Shown: positions 22,676 to 34,676, numbered from the stretch's first letter. The stretch is DNA of 64,000 bases from Gamarada debralockiae (GCA_002803225.1 NXFV01001730.1:34487-98486); one strand, 5' to 3'. Notes: generated by a model not told the origin, from the letters alone. Numbers and translations are program-made.

Positions 22676-25496
22676 ATGGACGTTAATTCAACCCCTCCGC
22701 CGATTCCTACCCGGACACGACAACATGCACGTCGAAAATCACTTCAGGGTCCTTCGACACCCTCCTCAAATCGCGTGCATGTGCAACCCGCCTCGCCGGA
22801 AGTCATCTCGTCCCTCATAACATCTCTCTCGATCATATCATCTCCTGCAAACCAGCTCTTCGAAAATCCTCCTCTCGGAAGTCAGTCGACGCCTGCCTCT
22901 CCATCTGCAGCACGTACTACATTTGGCAATTTGAATGCGACTAGGGCATCGGGTGGAAGCTTTGGAATAGACTACGGCGCATACGAGCAACCTTCCCTGA
23001 GGGACCTTCCCGAACAGGAGTCGCTTGATGAACTTGCCGCAAGCCCTCCCGTTATTCGAACGGCAAAACCACCGTCCGGATTTTCTCCTTTAACTGCGCC
23101 AAAACCATCAGGTCGCGATTCTAGTCCTTTAAAGAGCTTCCTCAGGGGTGGCTCGAGGCCATCGTCAAAGGGGTCATTGGGATCAAAAGAACAGGATGAT
23201 GCAAGCAGCATCGGCAATCTTTCAATCGAACCTGGACCAGCACCGATCCACGAGTTGCGCAGAAAATCCTCCGGCGAAAGCTGGGGAAAGAAACAATCGA
23301 GGAATCAAAGAGGCCTGATGTATATGAGTTCGAAGGAGCGGCTCCGGGAGAAGGAGCAGGTGAAGAGGGCTAGTGTTGGAGCAGTGGGGGGGAACTCAAA
23401 GGGGCTTGGAATAGATCGACTGCCGTTACCGACTTTCGACTCCGACTCTTTCATGGCAGAGACAGCGATCGGGGAAGAACCTGAAGAATCTTCACCAACC
23501 ACTGCTACAGCACCCACCAGTCCAATCAAAGGTGGCATAAGTCCTGCTCTCAGTACTGGCAGCCAAGGTGGTATTGGCTCTGGTAGGTTCATACCAGCGA
23601 GAGACTCTTCCCTTCGCAAGCCGGCAACCACGACGACGAAACGCTCGTCTCAGAGATCCAGCCGGCAGAGTGGGAAGCAGAAGGCTGTTGAAGATGGGGA
23701 TGGGGCAATCACAGAACTCGATGAGCTAAAATCGGAGCGGAAACGAGAACGGAGCCGGCGAGATCACCAAGCTGCTCCAGCTGAAGCCACCTCCAAGATG
23801 ATGGAACCTCTAGACAGCTTGGAAATGCCGCAACCGTCGAAAGCCACCACCTTGGCCAGCAAGCAGGTTGGGGAGAGTGCAAACGTAGAGCAGCATCTCA
23901 TCGTTGAAGACGCAGAAGATGGAGCTCCTTTCCCAGCTGTTGCACAACGGAAAGCTAGGCCTAGCCCCGACCGAGGCAGCCGTTCAACAAGCCAGAAAAG
24001 GAGGTCTGGCAAGTCGACACCTGAGCCAATGGAGGCTTCCCAGCCAAAGCGGACCGGGTCACGGCTCAGGCGTCTATCAGCACCTCTAAGCCCAAAGGCC
24101 TCAGAGAAAGATTCGCATCAGAGAAGCAGCTCGATTCCTCTATCAAGAGTCGGCTCGCCTGAGCCTGTCAAACCACCCCAGATCCACGTTGATGACCGTC
24201 CCACGAGTGCTGACTCTATTGACGATGCGGTCGAGGCCTACTTGTGCTCTCCTCGGTTATCACAGAAGATTAGACATCCACAAACTGGAAGAACAATCTC
24301 GTTCTCCGAAGTTGGTGACTCAGAGGGTTTTGCTGTCTTCTGTTGCGTTGGGATGGGCTTAACCAGATACATCACAGCATTCTACGATGAATTGGCCCTG
24401 ACCTTGAAGTTACGCCTGATCACACCAGATCGGCCAGGTGTTGGAGATAGTGAGCCGTATAATGATGGAACAGCAACACCCCTCAGTTGGCCTGGTAAGT
24501 GAAACGTGAAGTTGGTACTGAGCTTGTCACTAACGTTGTATAGATGATGTTTACGCAATATGTCAGGCATTGAAGATCACCAAATTCTCCATCCTAGCCC
24601 ACTCAGCAGGCGCAATCTATGCGCTCGCAACTGCCCTTCGTATGCCTCAGCACATTCGCGGCCGTATCCATCTCCTTGCACCGTGGATACCTCCGTCTCA
24701 GATGAGCGTCTTTGGTGGCCAAGTTGCATCACCTCCTGCAAACTCTCTACCAACGTCCCAGCGTATCCTTCGCGCCCTACCAACCCCGATTCTCAAGGCT
24801 GCAAACTCAAGCTTCATGAGTGCTACAAGCAGCTCCATCACCAGCAGCCTTCCAAAGTCGCCAAGGAGAAGCAAGAGAAAGTCGACTGGACGTGATACTC
24901 CTGCTCCGAGCGGAAGAAGCACCGTAACGCCAGGTTTGGACAAGGAGAACCACGGGAGGAATTCCACGATTTATCCCGATCCATCGGAACCTGGAGCATT
25001 AGAGAGAGCGGCAAAGGACCCTACAGATCCGAATAACGAAGCTGCCATTCTTGCCGCGGCCGCTAGTACATTGGCAGACAAAGAAAGACAGATGACCTAC
25101 GACACTAGACTCACGCATGCAATCTGGGACTTGGCTACATCTGGCGCAAATCCAGCTGTAGACCTACTCGTCTGCTTAGAGCGGAGACATACCATTGGAT
25201 TCCGATATGTTGATATTACACGCGCCGTTGTCATTCATCACGGAAGCAAGGACACCCGAGTCCCTGTTGAGAATGTCCGATGGCTAGGAAAGACGATGCG
25301 AAGATGCGAAGTACGAGTATTGGAAGGCGAAGGTCACGGACTCATGGCCTCTGCCGCAGTGATGGGTGGTGTATTGATGGAGATCGCGAGAGAGTGGGAG
25401 GATTGGATGAAAGTGACAGGTACTGGGGTCGCTGGAAAGAACGATAGAGAGAGGAGAGCTTTGAGGGAGAGGACTAGTGTTGGTGCTTTCAGATAA
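22676..25496 (+). CDS. Large alpha/beta-hydrolase-fold protein with disordered N-terminus, 923 aa
   Basis: Two exons: 22676-24494 and 24544-25496. Residues 1 to ~520 are Ser/Pro/Arg-rich and probably unfolded, with many basophilic-kinase-like RRxS sites. The hydrolase domain follows: a strand at GFAVFCCVGMGLTRYITAF, then LRLITPDRPGVGDSEP. The nucleophile elbow is HSAGAIYA (Ser in a G/HxSxG-like setting, here H-S-A-G). The acid is in HHGSKDTRVPVENVRWLG and the His in LEGEGHGLMAS. A second disordered insert rich in Ser/Lys/Arg interrupts the domain between cap and acid residue. The catalytic triad looks complete. Substrate and role are unknown; a regulated fungal lipase/esterase-like enzyme is possible. 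Confidence 0.85.
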
Positions 25497-26677
25497 AGGG
25501 TGTGTTGGAAAGGTTGGAGGTGTTGGAGTTCAGTGTAAACCAAGCAAGCAAGTCTGGTGTTTAGGGATTGCGGGATCGAAGATGGTCTCTTCGTGTAGTT
25601 TTATGGGCGGGTGGATTCGGGTTTGATGACCTGTATGATTTGTACACTTATGATAGTAGTAATCTAATTTGTCATTATGCAAAATCGAAGGCGTTCGCGT
25701 CAATGTTCGTTTGTTGTTTCAGCCCTATGCGTGTGTTAAAGCATGGCCGTCCACTTCTGCCAACGACGTCCCACAAAACCGGTACGTGATGAAAGTCTTC
25801 GAAACTCACTCTCACACACCTATTCGTGCCCAATATGCCCAAACCCGTCTGCTAGCCTTATGAACGAATACAAAAACGTGCTTTCCATGTGAGCCAGCAG
25901 CCAACGTTCATGTAACTACCCGGCATCTCTCCCGTAAAAAAATCTTCAATTTTGTTGGGAATTGTGATGGGTCAAATTGATGATGAATAAGATGACGAAG
26001 CCTTACGATGTTTCGAAGGAAATGCATTGCGAACCCCCGCAAACAAATTTCCCACCGGTCCTTGATACTTTGATAGAAGGAATGTTTGACGAAACTTAGC
26101 CAGGGGGGTCTCAAGGCTTTGGCAGCGGGACAGGGTTTTTTATCGATTGGTGTGGTTCTAACTGCTTTTGAACACTTCGCGCCACAGGAAAGGAGATGGA
26201 TGCGTGCTTCTTCTCCGCATTTCAAATCCAAGCTTCTCTTTATACATCACTCAGTTGAACTACGACTCGGAACTGAAGATTTGGCTTGGGAAGACTTAAC
26301 TATTAGAGTTTCGGCACTCGAACTTCACCCACTGAGATTGTTTGGAAGTAGGCGGACAGGTGGAAAGGAGTGAGACGCGGTCACACAGACGTTTCTTTGG
26401 TTTTGGCCCTCCACGAGCTGATTGATCTGCTTGCGTGCTTTTGTAGCACAAGCAAACATCTGCGATACCGAGCCAGTAGGCTTAACGGAACTTTCAATAG
26501 ACACGTCCACGTCAGGGATCCAAGTAGATGCCGAAATACTATCATCGTCAAGCTCGTAAGTTTACCCAACTCATTCCTCAACACCCTTCTCCTCCAAAGG
26601 TTGAGAGTACAATGGCTGACAGGTTCGATCTTCGTGAAGCTGTGAATACATCTCCTCTCTTCAGGAGAACAGCCAAA
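25497..26677. other. Intergenic, 1181 bp
   Basis: 3' flank of the hydrolase gene and promoter/leader of the glutaredoxin gene. In-frame ATGs at 26528 and 26609 precede the chosen glutaredoxin start. No other gene supported. Confidence 0.5.
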
Positions 26678-27542
26678 ATGCCTTCGATGCGCCGCATCAA
26701 AGCCTTCGGCCTCCTAATCTTCCTCATCGTAATCACGATCCTGTTCTGGACTGCTTCCCTTCGCCAGACCCGCGCCCAAGACTCGCGCGCCGTTGGGGAT
26801 TTCTACGATAAAACAGTCAACGCCCTCAACTCGAAAAACAAAGCAGCAGCAGGGTCGACAGAGGATGAACTGATAGCGAAGAAAATGGCGGAGAGTCTGA
26901 AAGAGGCAGCGCAGGTTGCGAAGGGTAACGCGAATGCGAAAGCCCCGAAGCCGGATCCGCCGAGTCAGGTTGTGGGTGTGGGGAATGCGGCCGAGGGAGC
27001 GAGGGGTGATGAGAGGAGTGTTGCTGGACGGAAGAAGTTTGGAGGTGGGGAGGAGCAGAAGCCGGTTAAGGAGGAGGAGAAGGAGAGTGAGGAGGATCAT
27101 GAGATTGAGGTTGAGTTGAATTCTATTTTGAAGAAATCGCCAAGTAAGCTTCCTTTTCCTGTTTTGATGCTCGGGGAGATTTGGAGTAGAGGCTAATTGG
27201 GGGTTGGGAACAGTTATCATCTTCTCGAAATCATACTGTCCGCATTCTCAACGTGCAAAGGGCATCCTACTCGAGAAATACATCATCGACCCATTACCCC
27301 ACGTCGTGGAACTGGATCAACATCCTATAGGGGCTGGAATACAGGCACACCTTGCAAAGCTTACTGGAAGGAGAACAGTACCCAATGTGCTGATAAACGG
27401 TCGCAGTATAGGTGGTGGTGACGACGTTGCGGATTTGGATTCGAAGCAGATGTTGATTGAGAAGATCAAGGAGTTGGGAGGGAAGAAGATGCTGGATGCG
27501 AGACTAAGGCCGATTGAAGAGGAGAGTCATGGGTTGAGATAG
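26678..27542 (+). CDS. Membrane-anchored monothiol glutaredoxin, Grx6/Grx7 type, 264 aa
   Basis: Two exons: 26678-27143 and 27214-27542. Residues ~8-25 form an N-terminal signal anchor (FGLLIFLIVITILFW) after a basic start MPSMRRIK. A charged, low-complexity stem follows to ~residue 155. The glutaredoxin fold then reads IIIFSKSYCPHSQRAKGIL, the cis-Pro segment GRRTVPNVLINGRSIGGGDD, and a helical end. The active site is C-P-H-S, with Ser in place of the resolving Cys, so it is monothiol. By analogy with yeast Grx6/7 it should face the Golgi/ER lumen. I prefer ATG 26678 because it places the anchor at the N-terminus; in-frame ATGs 26528 and 26609 would add 50 or 23 residues. Confidence 0.88.
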
Positions 27543-29281
27543 GTGGGATTGAGAGAAGGGTGATAAGAGTGGGACTTGAGCACATGGTTGTTAAGCGGAA
27601 GGAGAGGATAATGGTTATTTGTGAGCATTCTTCGGCGTTGGGGATAGGATGGAAAGGAATCCCAAACACTGCGTCGGCGTCTGGTATTTTGTCTGGGAAT
27701 TTTCAGGTTCTGGTGTAAGAAGCACCAATTGTATCATCAGGGTTGTCAAAGTACTTACTTATTAATGAAGAAGACGTTTATTCAGTCGGTTTCAATGGCA
27801 AAGTTCTTGCCCAAGTGGGGACCTGGAGGTGAGACTGGAGAACATAGACAAGGCTAAGATTGAGGGGTTCCAGAAGAGTTTGTCAAATTCGCCCTCATAG
27901 GCCTCCCATTATCCTAAAATGTTCACGCTCTTTCGGATTCCTTGAGGATACGACGAGCCCCACCACTCTGAGCTAAAGAAGGGCGGAATCTTTGCAATGC
28001 CAAGCCGTCTTCGATATTTCGGGCTTCGTACCAGGCCTTTGGGACCCTTCCAGAGGAGAAGCGGTGCTCTACCTCGTCGTGAAGAGCTTGGTATTTATGT
28101 TTTCCAGGTCATTACCTCCCCAAAGATTCGGACCTGGACGCCCAGCCCGAACATACAAGGGGCATTCTTGAATAAATATCAAGCCCTGGCCTCGATTTCC
28201 TGATCTTCACCATATCTGATGGACATTTCCTTATCGGCAGCTAAAAGGATGCCTGTGGCTTGCCGCGAGAAGCTTAAATTTTTTGTCCGAGCGAAGAAGA
28301 TCATTTCCAGGCGCTGAGGCGGAAGACGACGTCAAGACTTCTTTATCGCATTCCCAGGAGAGCACTCAAATCGACAAAGAGGAAAGAGATCGTCCAATTA
28401 CGGATGATATCATACTATTTTATTTACGTCGTGGTATCAGTTTATCCCAATCCTCCACTACGCCTTCTCACGGGAAGATCTTGGTGGAAGATAATTATAC
28501 TCAGCGTTATGTTGACATTGCTTTTATTAGATTTCGGCGTGTACAGAGTTGCACCAGCGCGCATTAGAATGAGAGGCATGGCACTTAATTCCTCCATACT
28601 CACTTCCCTTTGAGCTCTTTATAATTTCTTAATTTTCCTTGTGATACTTTTCACGAATCATGGCAGACTCTAGCTTAGCTATTTCAACTTCTGCCAAAAA
28701 TTCTTCGAAAGCTCAAACATCACCCCTCAAGGTCTCCCACCTATCAAACTCCTCAGTGACCCCTCGGAACCATATTGCATACTAGAATCCCCGAAATTCT
28801 GCAAGTGACCTTCGAGTCAGGTGTGATCAAACCCGTCACTTGCGTCGTCCAAGTGTCCAAAACCTTGATGGGTGCTAAGCAAGGCTAAGTAGCCTCGTCC
28901 CTTCTCCGTTATGGAAGGTACTACCTTGATGGACTTCCATCAACACATAACCTATTCTCTTTCGCAATCTTCACTCTTCTTCAGCAATGCAGAATTTTGA
29001 ATAATTGCATTTCCGATTCTATCACTTCGAAGCGTATCATTACGAAGACAGACCATATCCAGTATCATACGCAGCCTTGCGGGGTTTCCGATATTCATCG
29101 GGATTGAACGAGCGATTGAGATTCGAAATCAACGGCTATCGACCCGTCGTTGTTGTTTCTTGAATGATTCACACGCCTGCTACGAACTTCGATCTCGATC
29201 GTTCATCTGATACGGAATCAAGCAGCTTCGAGTATAAATTCTCAAACGAAAGTCCCCCCCTTCATCGCGAGACAACAGAAG
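27543..29281. other. Gene-poor spacer, 1739 bp
   Basis: Small frames at 27997-28203, 28283-28567 and 28404-28613 have no motif and no splice partners. No 5S rRNA, tRNA or repeat recognised. Promoter of the next gene lies at the right end. Confidence 0.5.
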
Positions 29282-30382
29282 ATGGCCGACCAATATGCAG
29301 CTCCACAAGCTGCAAGCAGTCCTCACCGCAACTACGACTCTTCCCGACGAAGCTCTCATGGAACGAGAAGTTCCCACTTCAGAATCACACCGCAGAAGTC
29401 AGACATCCTCCTCGCCAGCAAGGAAGGTATCAGCTTGCCAATAGAGATCTGCTTGAAGATCGTCGAGGACGTAGTGAGCGCGGATCCCAAGGTCGGATCT
29501 GGGGCTTTGATGACACTTTCCAAGGTTCGGACCGTCAAATCCAGCAAACATTTGACCAATTCAACTAACTCAAAGATGCAGGGCTTCTATACCTTACTCC
29601 ATACATACCAACACTCAATCATCAAAACAATCTCAAGCTCCGAAGGCAGACATGACATATATCCGGCAGTCCTCCTTCCATCATGGCCACGCAACGCCAG
29701 AATCTTCGCCCGTTCCTACCCCTGGCTCTGCGAAGTCCGCTGCCGTACCCACACAATTGAGTCATTGATCGACCATGAGGTTACGAACATATTGCCGGGC
29801 CCTGGAGGCCGAATTGCGATCGATTTACCGATCCTTGATGTACCTGAATCCGAATTGTTCATCCGAATAGAACGATTTAAACGGGAAGCTCTTCACATCC
29901 TTTTCGGCATGGCAGATAGCATTGCGGGCGTTTCCAGCACGGATATTCACGCAATTCGAGCCCACCAACGCTTCTATCTCGAATCGCTCACAACCGCTCA
30001 GCTCGCCATACTGGGTGTTTTTGTCAGAATTCTAGGCCTAGGCTATTTCCGGCTGACAAAATCCAATCACCCAAATAAGACCAGCGATTCAATCCGTGAT
30101 CGTTGGATTGTGTTCGAAGACCGGATTCTTGGATACGGCCCATTTTTTGCGTGGGCGACAGTCGTTCAAACTACAGGACCAATTCATGAATGGTCGGATG
30201 AGGTGATTGCCCAAGCTTTGGCAGATATGGAGGCTTTTGAGACGGGTAGAGTACAGGGTTATGCTAGCTTACAAAGTGTCCTTTGGAAGCTTTTTTGTAC
30301 TAGGAAGGAGTGCGATATGTTTGATAGTTGGAATGAGGCTAGGGACGTAGTAGAAACCGAGATGCTGGGGTATGATGCTTGA
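29282..30382 (+). CDS. Hypothetical protein with weak F-box-like segment, 347 aa when spliced
   Basis: Begins at ATG 29282 (MADQYAAPQAASSPHRN). I place one intron at 29525-29581 (donor GTTCGG, branch-like CTAAC, acceptor GCAG). Its 57 nt are a multiple of three without a stop, so an unspliced 366-aa version also stays open. The N-terminus is Ser/Arg-rich; ISLPIEICLKIVEDVVSADP resembles the start of an F-box. The remainder (NARIFARSYPWLCEVRCRTH, ITRIERFKRE-like region, WIVFEDRILGYGPFFAWATV) resembles the uncharacterised single-domain proteins common in Leotiomycetes. Function unknown. Confidence 0.7.
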   Translation: MADQYAAPQAASSPHRNYDSSRRSSHGTRSSHFRITPQKSDILLASKEGISLPIEICLKIVEDVVSADPKVGSGALMTLSKVRTVKSSKHLTNSTNSKMQGFYTLLHTYQHSIIKTISSSEGRHDIYPAVLLPSWPRNARIFARSYPWLCEVRCRTHTIESLIDHEVTNILPGPGGRIAIDLPILDVPESELFIRIERFKREALHILFGMADSIAGVSSTDIHAIRAHQRFYLESLTTAQLAILGVFVRILGLGYFRLTKSNHPNKTSDSIRDRWIVFEDRILGYGPFFAWATVVQTTGPIHEWSDEVIAQALADMEAFETGRVQGYASLQSVLWKLFCTRKECDMFDSWNEARDVVETEMLGYDA

Positions 30383-30611
30383 GGTGAGGTGAACGATTGG
30401 CACGAGAGGGGTTGAGATGGCCAGATTGCACGGGTTGAGACAAAGGGAACGCTTAGAATTACAGCATGGATAAGGGCATGGATAGATGGTAGCATAGCGT
30501 TCCTTGAATGAGAAATGAATTGTTCAGATACCTCCAATGATTCAAAATTATAATTCTTTCAGGCCTCCAAAAGCCAGCCGTGCATTTAGCCACCTTAACC
30601 ATCTAGGACAC

Positions 30612-32512
30612 TCAGTGATGAGGAGCAGCACTCGTTGCTAAGAACTCCCAGTACTTCGTTGCCCAAAACTTCCGAAAGCCTCTTGCCAAAATGGATCATA
30701 GGGACGAATGTGGAGGTGAACGCAAGTGCAACCACTGAGAGATCAAAGAGCCAGCAAGTAAGTAATTCCCAGCAGGAAATTTCAACCTCAAATGAATTAC
30801 TTGCAACAGTAATGAAGCAGTTCTGCAAATCCATTCCGTTGATCCACGAATTGATGCCATAGGATACGGCGAAGTGGAGTGTTGCGGATGATGATCACAG
30901 AGATCATGGATTCGCCGGTGATTTCTTTCCCTGAGTCAGCCATAGCACCATCAACAAGATGAAGGGAAGAATATACGTACTTTAAAACAATCAACATCGT
31001 AACTCAATGTTAACGAGGCACCGCAATCACAGAGAAAGCCAACATTCCAAGTCCGATAATCAAGCCAAACTAGTGAACTCCTTTCGCAACGCCAACACCC
31101 CATAGGATTAAGCCAGCTGCATAGAGTATACCAGTGAGCGCTAAGTTCCACAGCCGTTGCTCAGGCTTTCGAACACCGTTGTTGCGATGAGCTAGACGGA
31201 TTGCGATTTTGTCCGCGGACTAATCAGACTATAGGGCAGCAAGACCGGCACCGATTACTGGTGAGAGGTATGCTGTGCCGACTAGACCGGAGGAGAAATG
31301 GTATGGGGCTCCGCTTAGAACTGAACTTGCTGTTGCATTGAGGAAATTATACCAAGATAGACAAGTGCCATAGACACTGATAGAGATCAGTGAGGCCATC
31401 TTTGATGCGAAAGGAGAACTTACAAGCCTACCAACGTTACACAAAAGAAGAAGTACATGATGAGAAGCGGTCGATTCATCATGGTGAACAGCTGCTTGAT
31501 CGAGGGTCGACCATCCATCTTGATAAACATCTGAAATTTCTTCCAATAGCTTCGTGGTGGGGTTAGCACTGTGTTTCTGACCTCTAAAGTCCTAAGGACG
31601 ACGGCCATCTCGTTCTTCTCGGTGGGCGTAGACACTCCCACTGCCTCTGCAGTTGTCGGCCCGTTGCTATCGTCGCCGGAGGTTACACCTTCCATAGTCC
31701 CGCTGAAATACATCGTCTCTTCCATGAAGAAGTATGATAATCGTTGCAACTGCTTGGACAATTGCACCAAAAATACATAACCCAGCGCCAACCGGCAGCT
31801 GCGTTGATCCAGAAGCACCTTGTAATCGTTAGAAACGCCACACCATGTGGAGGAATAGCTGACTTACGGAGCCAGAAAGTTCGATCCGAACAGCAAGAAA
31901 GCATAGAAGCCCATATATGTTCCTTTATCTTGGGCGAAAAACAATCTGGGACGGTGACCTCAGGTAAGGATTCGATGGGAGAAGCAAATATGCCCAGAAT
32001 ATTTGAATGCGCGTATAAGTCCCCTTTGCTTGTGCTGTATGCAGACTAAAGCACAGGCCAGATGCAGAGGAAAGACGACATGACGTAGACCTCCCTCCTC
32101 CCGTATACAGAGCCAATGGCTGCCACAAAAGACATGCCCATCCTAAGAACAAACATCAGACCCGTTCTCAAGTTGAGTTGAGCGACTGTTATGTCGGTAT
32201 CATCCGCAATAGGTGTAAGAACTACAAGCATTTGCTAAGCATAGCAAACTTAGTTTTCGGGATTGTGTTTAGGTACTTGAGTACTGAACTGCGGTTGAGA
32301 TTCCGATTCCAAGGTGTAGACATACAGTAGCACATTCCGATCGAGAGCATCTTTCGTTTCCGGCTCCAATTTAAGGGATCCTCGGGATTGGAAGGCGGTT
32401 TGGGTATGAGAACAATGTCTTTGTTGCCGTTTAAATGTCGAGTATGCATGTCTCCACTGACATCAACCAGGCGGACAGTGCAAGAGACGACATCTTCAAG
32501 ATGGGAATCCAT
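30612..32512 (-). pseudogene. Major facilitator superfamily transporter pseudogene
   Basis: The minus strand from ATG 32512 reads MDSHLEDVVSCTVRLVDVSG, then NPEDPLNWSRKRKMLSIGM, a standard fungal MFS start. The rest is spread over all three frames. TL/GIGISTAVQYS is one frame off. FLGWACLLWQPLAL (~32140) and the following YGRREVYVMSS (~32100) need two further shifts. KGTYMGFYAFLLFGSNFLAP, GWRWVMYF, then MEETMYFSGTMEGV (~31725) need more. Late segments LVGTAYLSPVIGAGLAAL, KIAIRLAHRNNGVRKPEQR, GLILWGVGV and GKEITGESMISVIIIRNT are recognisable, with TAG stops at ~31225 and ~31075. The original end KYWEFLATSAAPHH-stop is at 30612. At least four frameshifts and several stops make this a dead gene. 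Confidence 0.9.
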
Positions 32513-33055
32513 TGATTATTATTCCGCTTCTCCTCAGAGACTGCTTGAGCTTGAATTACTCAAAGGTTTGCAGGAACTGAGGACTGAAGTGTCGAGGCTG
32601 TTCTTCTCTTCGGATGTCCTAGAACGAGAATGTGGGGTTGACGAAGAAAGACGAAAGGCGGGAAGCGAAGAAGTAGCAGAATGGTCTGCGAGACTGGAAA
32701 GGGATATAGAAATCAGAGACATGACATGACTCTCAGTGCCCAAAAATCATGACAAAGTTATCGGTCTGAGAGCCGCTGCCACCCAGATGTGACCTTGGTG
32801 TTGGGTTCATATGTGAGCATATAGACAAAGAAACTCAGATAACCGCGCACACTTGGCGGCGAAATAGAGCAGAAACGGGCAAACTCATCTCGTACGTGCT
32901 CACCCGAACGCGCGAGAGTGATGTCTCGTGTATAGCAGCACGTGACAGTACACAGACCGTCCTCACCCAAAACGAGCATCATTCACACGCTCTTGCAGAC
33001 CATCCGACGCCAATTAGGCCCGTACAGTGTGGCACAAAAAAATCAACCTAATCAA
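32513..33055. other. Intergenic, 543 bp
   Basis: Upstream flank of the MFS pseudogene. Frames here are shadows without motif. Confidence 0.45.
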
Positions 33056-33152
33056 TTATGATCTGATTTGATTTGAGTTGATTTGATTTTGATTTAAGTT
33101 TATATTTACTTGATTTTATTTGAGTAAGAGTCAATAATCTAATCAAATCAAA
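33056..33152. repeat. Low-complexity GATTT/AATC-rich tract
   Basis: Irregular repeats of TGATTTGATTT and its complement ATCAAATCAA fill about 95 bp just beyond the stop codon of the F-box gene. It may form a snap-back structure in the 3' UTR. Confidence 0.7.
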
Positions 33153-34330
33153 GGCCACCATACTGTATTCTCTTTCCAGATGCTCGCAATCTCCCTGGCA
33201 ACTTCCTTGCTCACATCTCTCCATTCTTCCCCCTTTGTCTCCTCTACATGCCGGGGGAATGTCGTGATGTCGAAGCGATGTCCTGCCCATACTCCCCTGT
33301 AGATTTTTGACCTGTCGATCATACTGACTGACGGTGATGTTGACCAACAGATACGCGACATGACCACTTCACCGAAGCCCAAAACGTCAATGTTGGGGCC
33401 ATGGATAAATTCCGGCTTCAGGGCTATCGCTTCTGAACAGACGAACTCTTTTGTCGTTAAGTTTCGAAGAATCCATAATTGATCTTCGGGGTAGTAATTT
33501 GAATCTTTGATGACTATCTCCGAACGTGTGAAATGAAATGCAGGGTCCCTGTAGTTGCCACGGTATTTGCAATCGTAGTACGTGCGTAGTGACATCCGGT
33601 ACAAGTCGATTCTTCCTTCCATCTTTGCGACAAAATCACAGGTGAGGTGATAAAGGGTAAACGGCTCGGAATGTGCCTCTTGATCCTGATAATAGTCGCC
33701 TGGTATTAGTGTTGACTTTTGACGCAGCTGATTCTCCTCCTCTATCGAAAACAAACCAGGGGGGAAGTCTCCTGGTTCGATATCTTCTCCAACACAAACG
33801 ATGTTCTCGCCTGCCCATAGCCCTAGGAACGACACATAATGATCATGAATGTATTCTCGACCGATGCTCCACAAGAATCGACTTGTGAGGCTGAGGCATA
33901 TGACGTCTTCGATGAATTCGATATAGTTAAAGATCAGCCGATGCACTTCTACAGGCATGTTTGAAAATGTAGTGGAATGGTTGGTGTCGGCCTCGTCATC
34001 CAAAGCCCTACTCTTAGTTTTTGCTTGCTTCGGGGGCGGTGGACAATGTACAAGCACTTCGCTATCTGCTTTGCGCTTCGTATGTCGACGGTCGAGGACA
34101 ATCTCATCCTGGACTAAGTCACTGGCAGCAGCCACTTCGAGGGCACAACAGGCGTTTTGGGATTTCGTTTGCGTAGCTGGGGCAGCCTTAGAATGCTGTG
34201 GTCGAACTGGGACGGCGAGGAGGCGTACAAGTTCCTTGGCTGAGCCATCGAAAAGGAACTCTCCAAGTTTACCCCCGCCATATAAGGCCTTCTTCGCTCG
34301 AGGGGCCGCAAGATTGAAGTCTTGTCCCAT
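33143..34330 (-). CDS. F-box domain protein, 395 aa
   Basis: Single-exon gene from ATG 34330 (MGQDFNLAAPRAKKAL). The first ~115 residues are basic and Pro-rich, with a possible nuclear-localisation cluster (DRRHTKRKADSE, PPPKQAKTKSR). An F-box follows at ~125-155: NMPVEVHRLIFNYIEFIEDV then ICLSLTSRFLWSIGREYI. The C-terminal region has no recognised repeat, but ordered segments such as HFTRSEIVIKDSNYYPEDQL and ICWSTSPSVSMIDRSKIYRG. It resembles a large Leotiomycete family of F-box proteins with a shared C-terminal domain. Probably an SCF ligase adaptor; target unknown. Confidence 0.78.
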   Translation of the reverse strand: MGQDFNLAAPRAKKALYGGGKLGEFLFDGSAKELVRLLAVPVRPQHSKAAPATQTKSQNACCALEVAAASDLVQDEIVLDRRHTKRKADSEVLVHCPPPPKQAKTKSRALDDEADTNHSTTFSNMPVEVHRLIFNYIEFIEDVICLSLTSRFLWSIGREYIHDHYVSFLGLWAGENIVCVGEDIEPGDFPPGLFSIEEENQLRQKSTLIPGDYYQDQEAHSEPFTLYHLTCDFVAKMEGRIDLYRMSLRTYYDCKYRGNYRDPAFHFTRSEIVIKDSNYYPEDQLWILRNLTTKEFVCSEAIALKPEFIHGPNIDVLGFGEVVMSRICWSTSPSVSMIDRSKIYRGVWAGHRFDITTFPRHVEETKGEEWRDVSKEVAREIASIWKENTVWWPLI

Positions 34331-34676
34331 CTCAAATGGTGGATCTTGACTTGTGCTGGGTCAAAAGTGTAGGAAGTCAGCGGTTGTCGCAAGTAGGGAG
34401 GGAATGAGATTTTAACGTTAGCTACTCCCTAATTCTAATCTAATTCCTAAAATGGCCCTAATCTTAGGATTTAGCCTAGGCATATCTGTACCAACCAGAT
34501 ACGTAAGAAGTCCCATATAAACTGCTGTCAGCACTATGTGATTGGCTAATCCTCCTCATCGCCATCAATTTCGCGTTGGGTGTTGATTATAAGGGCTGTT
34601 TGTAATGATAATAAGGAGTCCATGATTCGAAGATTTTAAGTTAATGCCTAGTTTAAAAGTCACGTTTCAGGAAGTT
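34331..34676. other. Spacer, 346 bp, with TCTAATTCCTAAAA motif
   Basis: No gene. The string TCTAATTCCTAAAA occurs near 34439 and again near 34746, hinting at an old duplication. CCCTAA occurs by chance, not as telomeric arrays. Confidence 0.4.

Noticed and set aside
20181..27542. Hydroxylase, hydrolase and glutaredoxin considered as a biosynthetic cluster
   Set aside because: No core synthase (PKS, NRPS, terpene cyclase), no pathway regulator; the genes are of unrelated, housekeeping-like type.
28640..28960. Possible small structured RNA (GGCTAAGTAGCC hairpin)
   Set aside because: Short stem only; no match to 5S rRNA, snRNA or tRNA patterns I know.
34420..34500. CCCTAA-like strings suggesting telomeric repeats
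   Set aside because: Only isolated hexamers, no tandem array; not an internal telomere.
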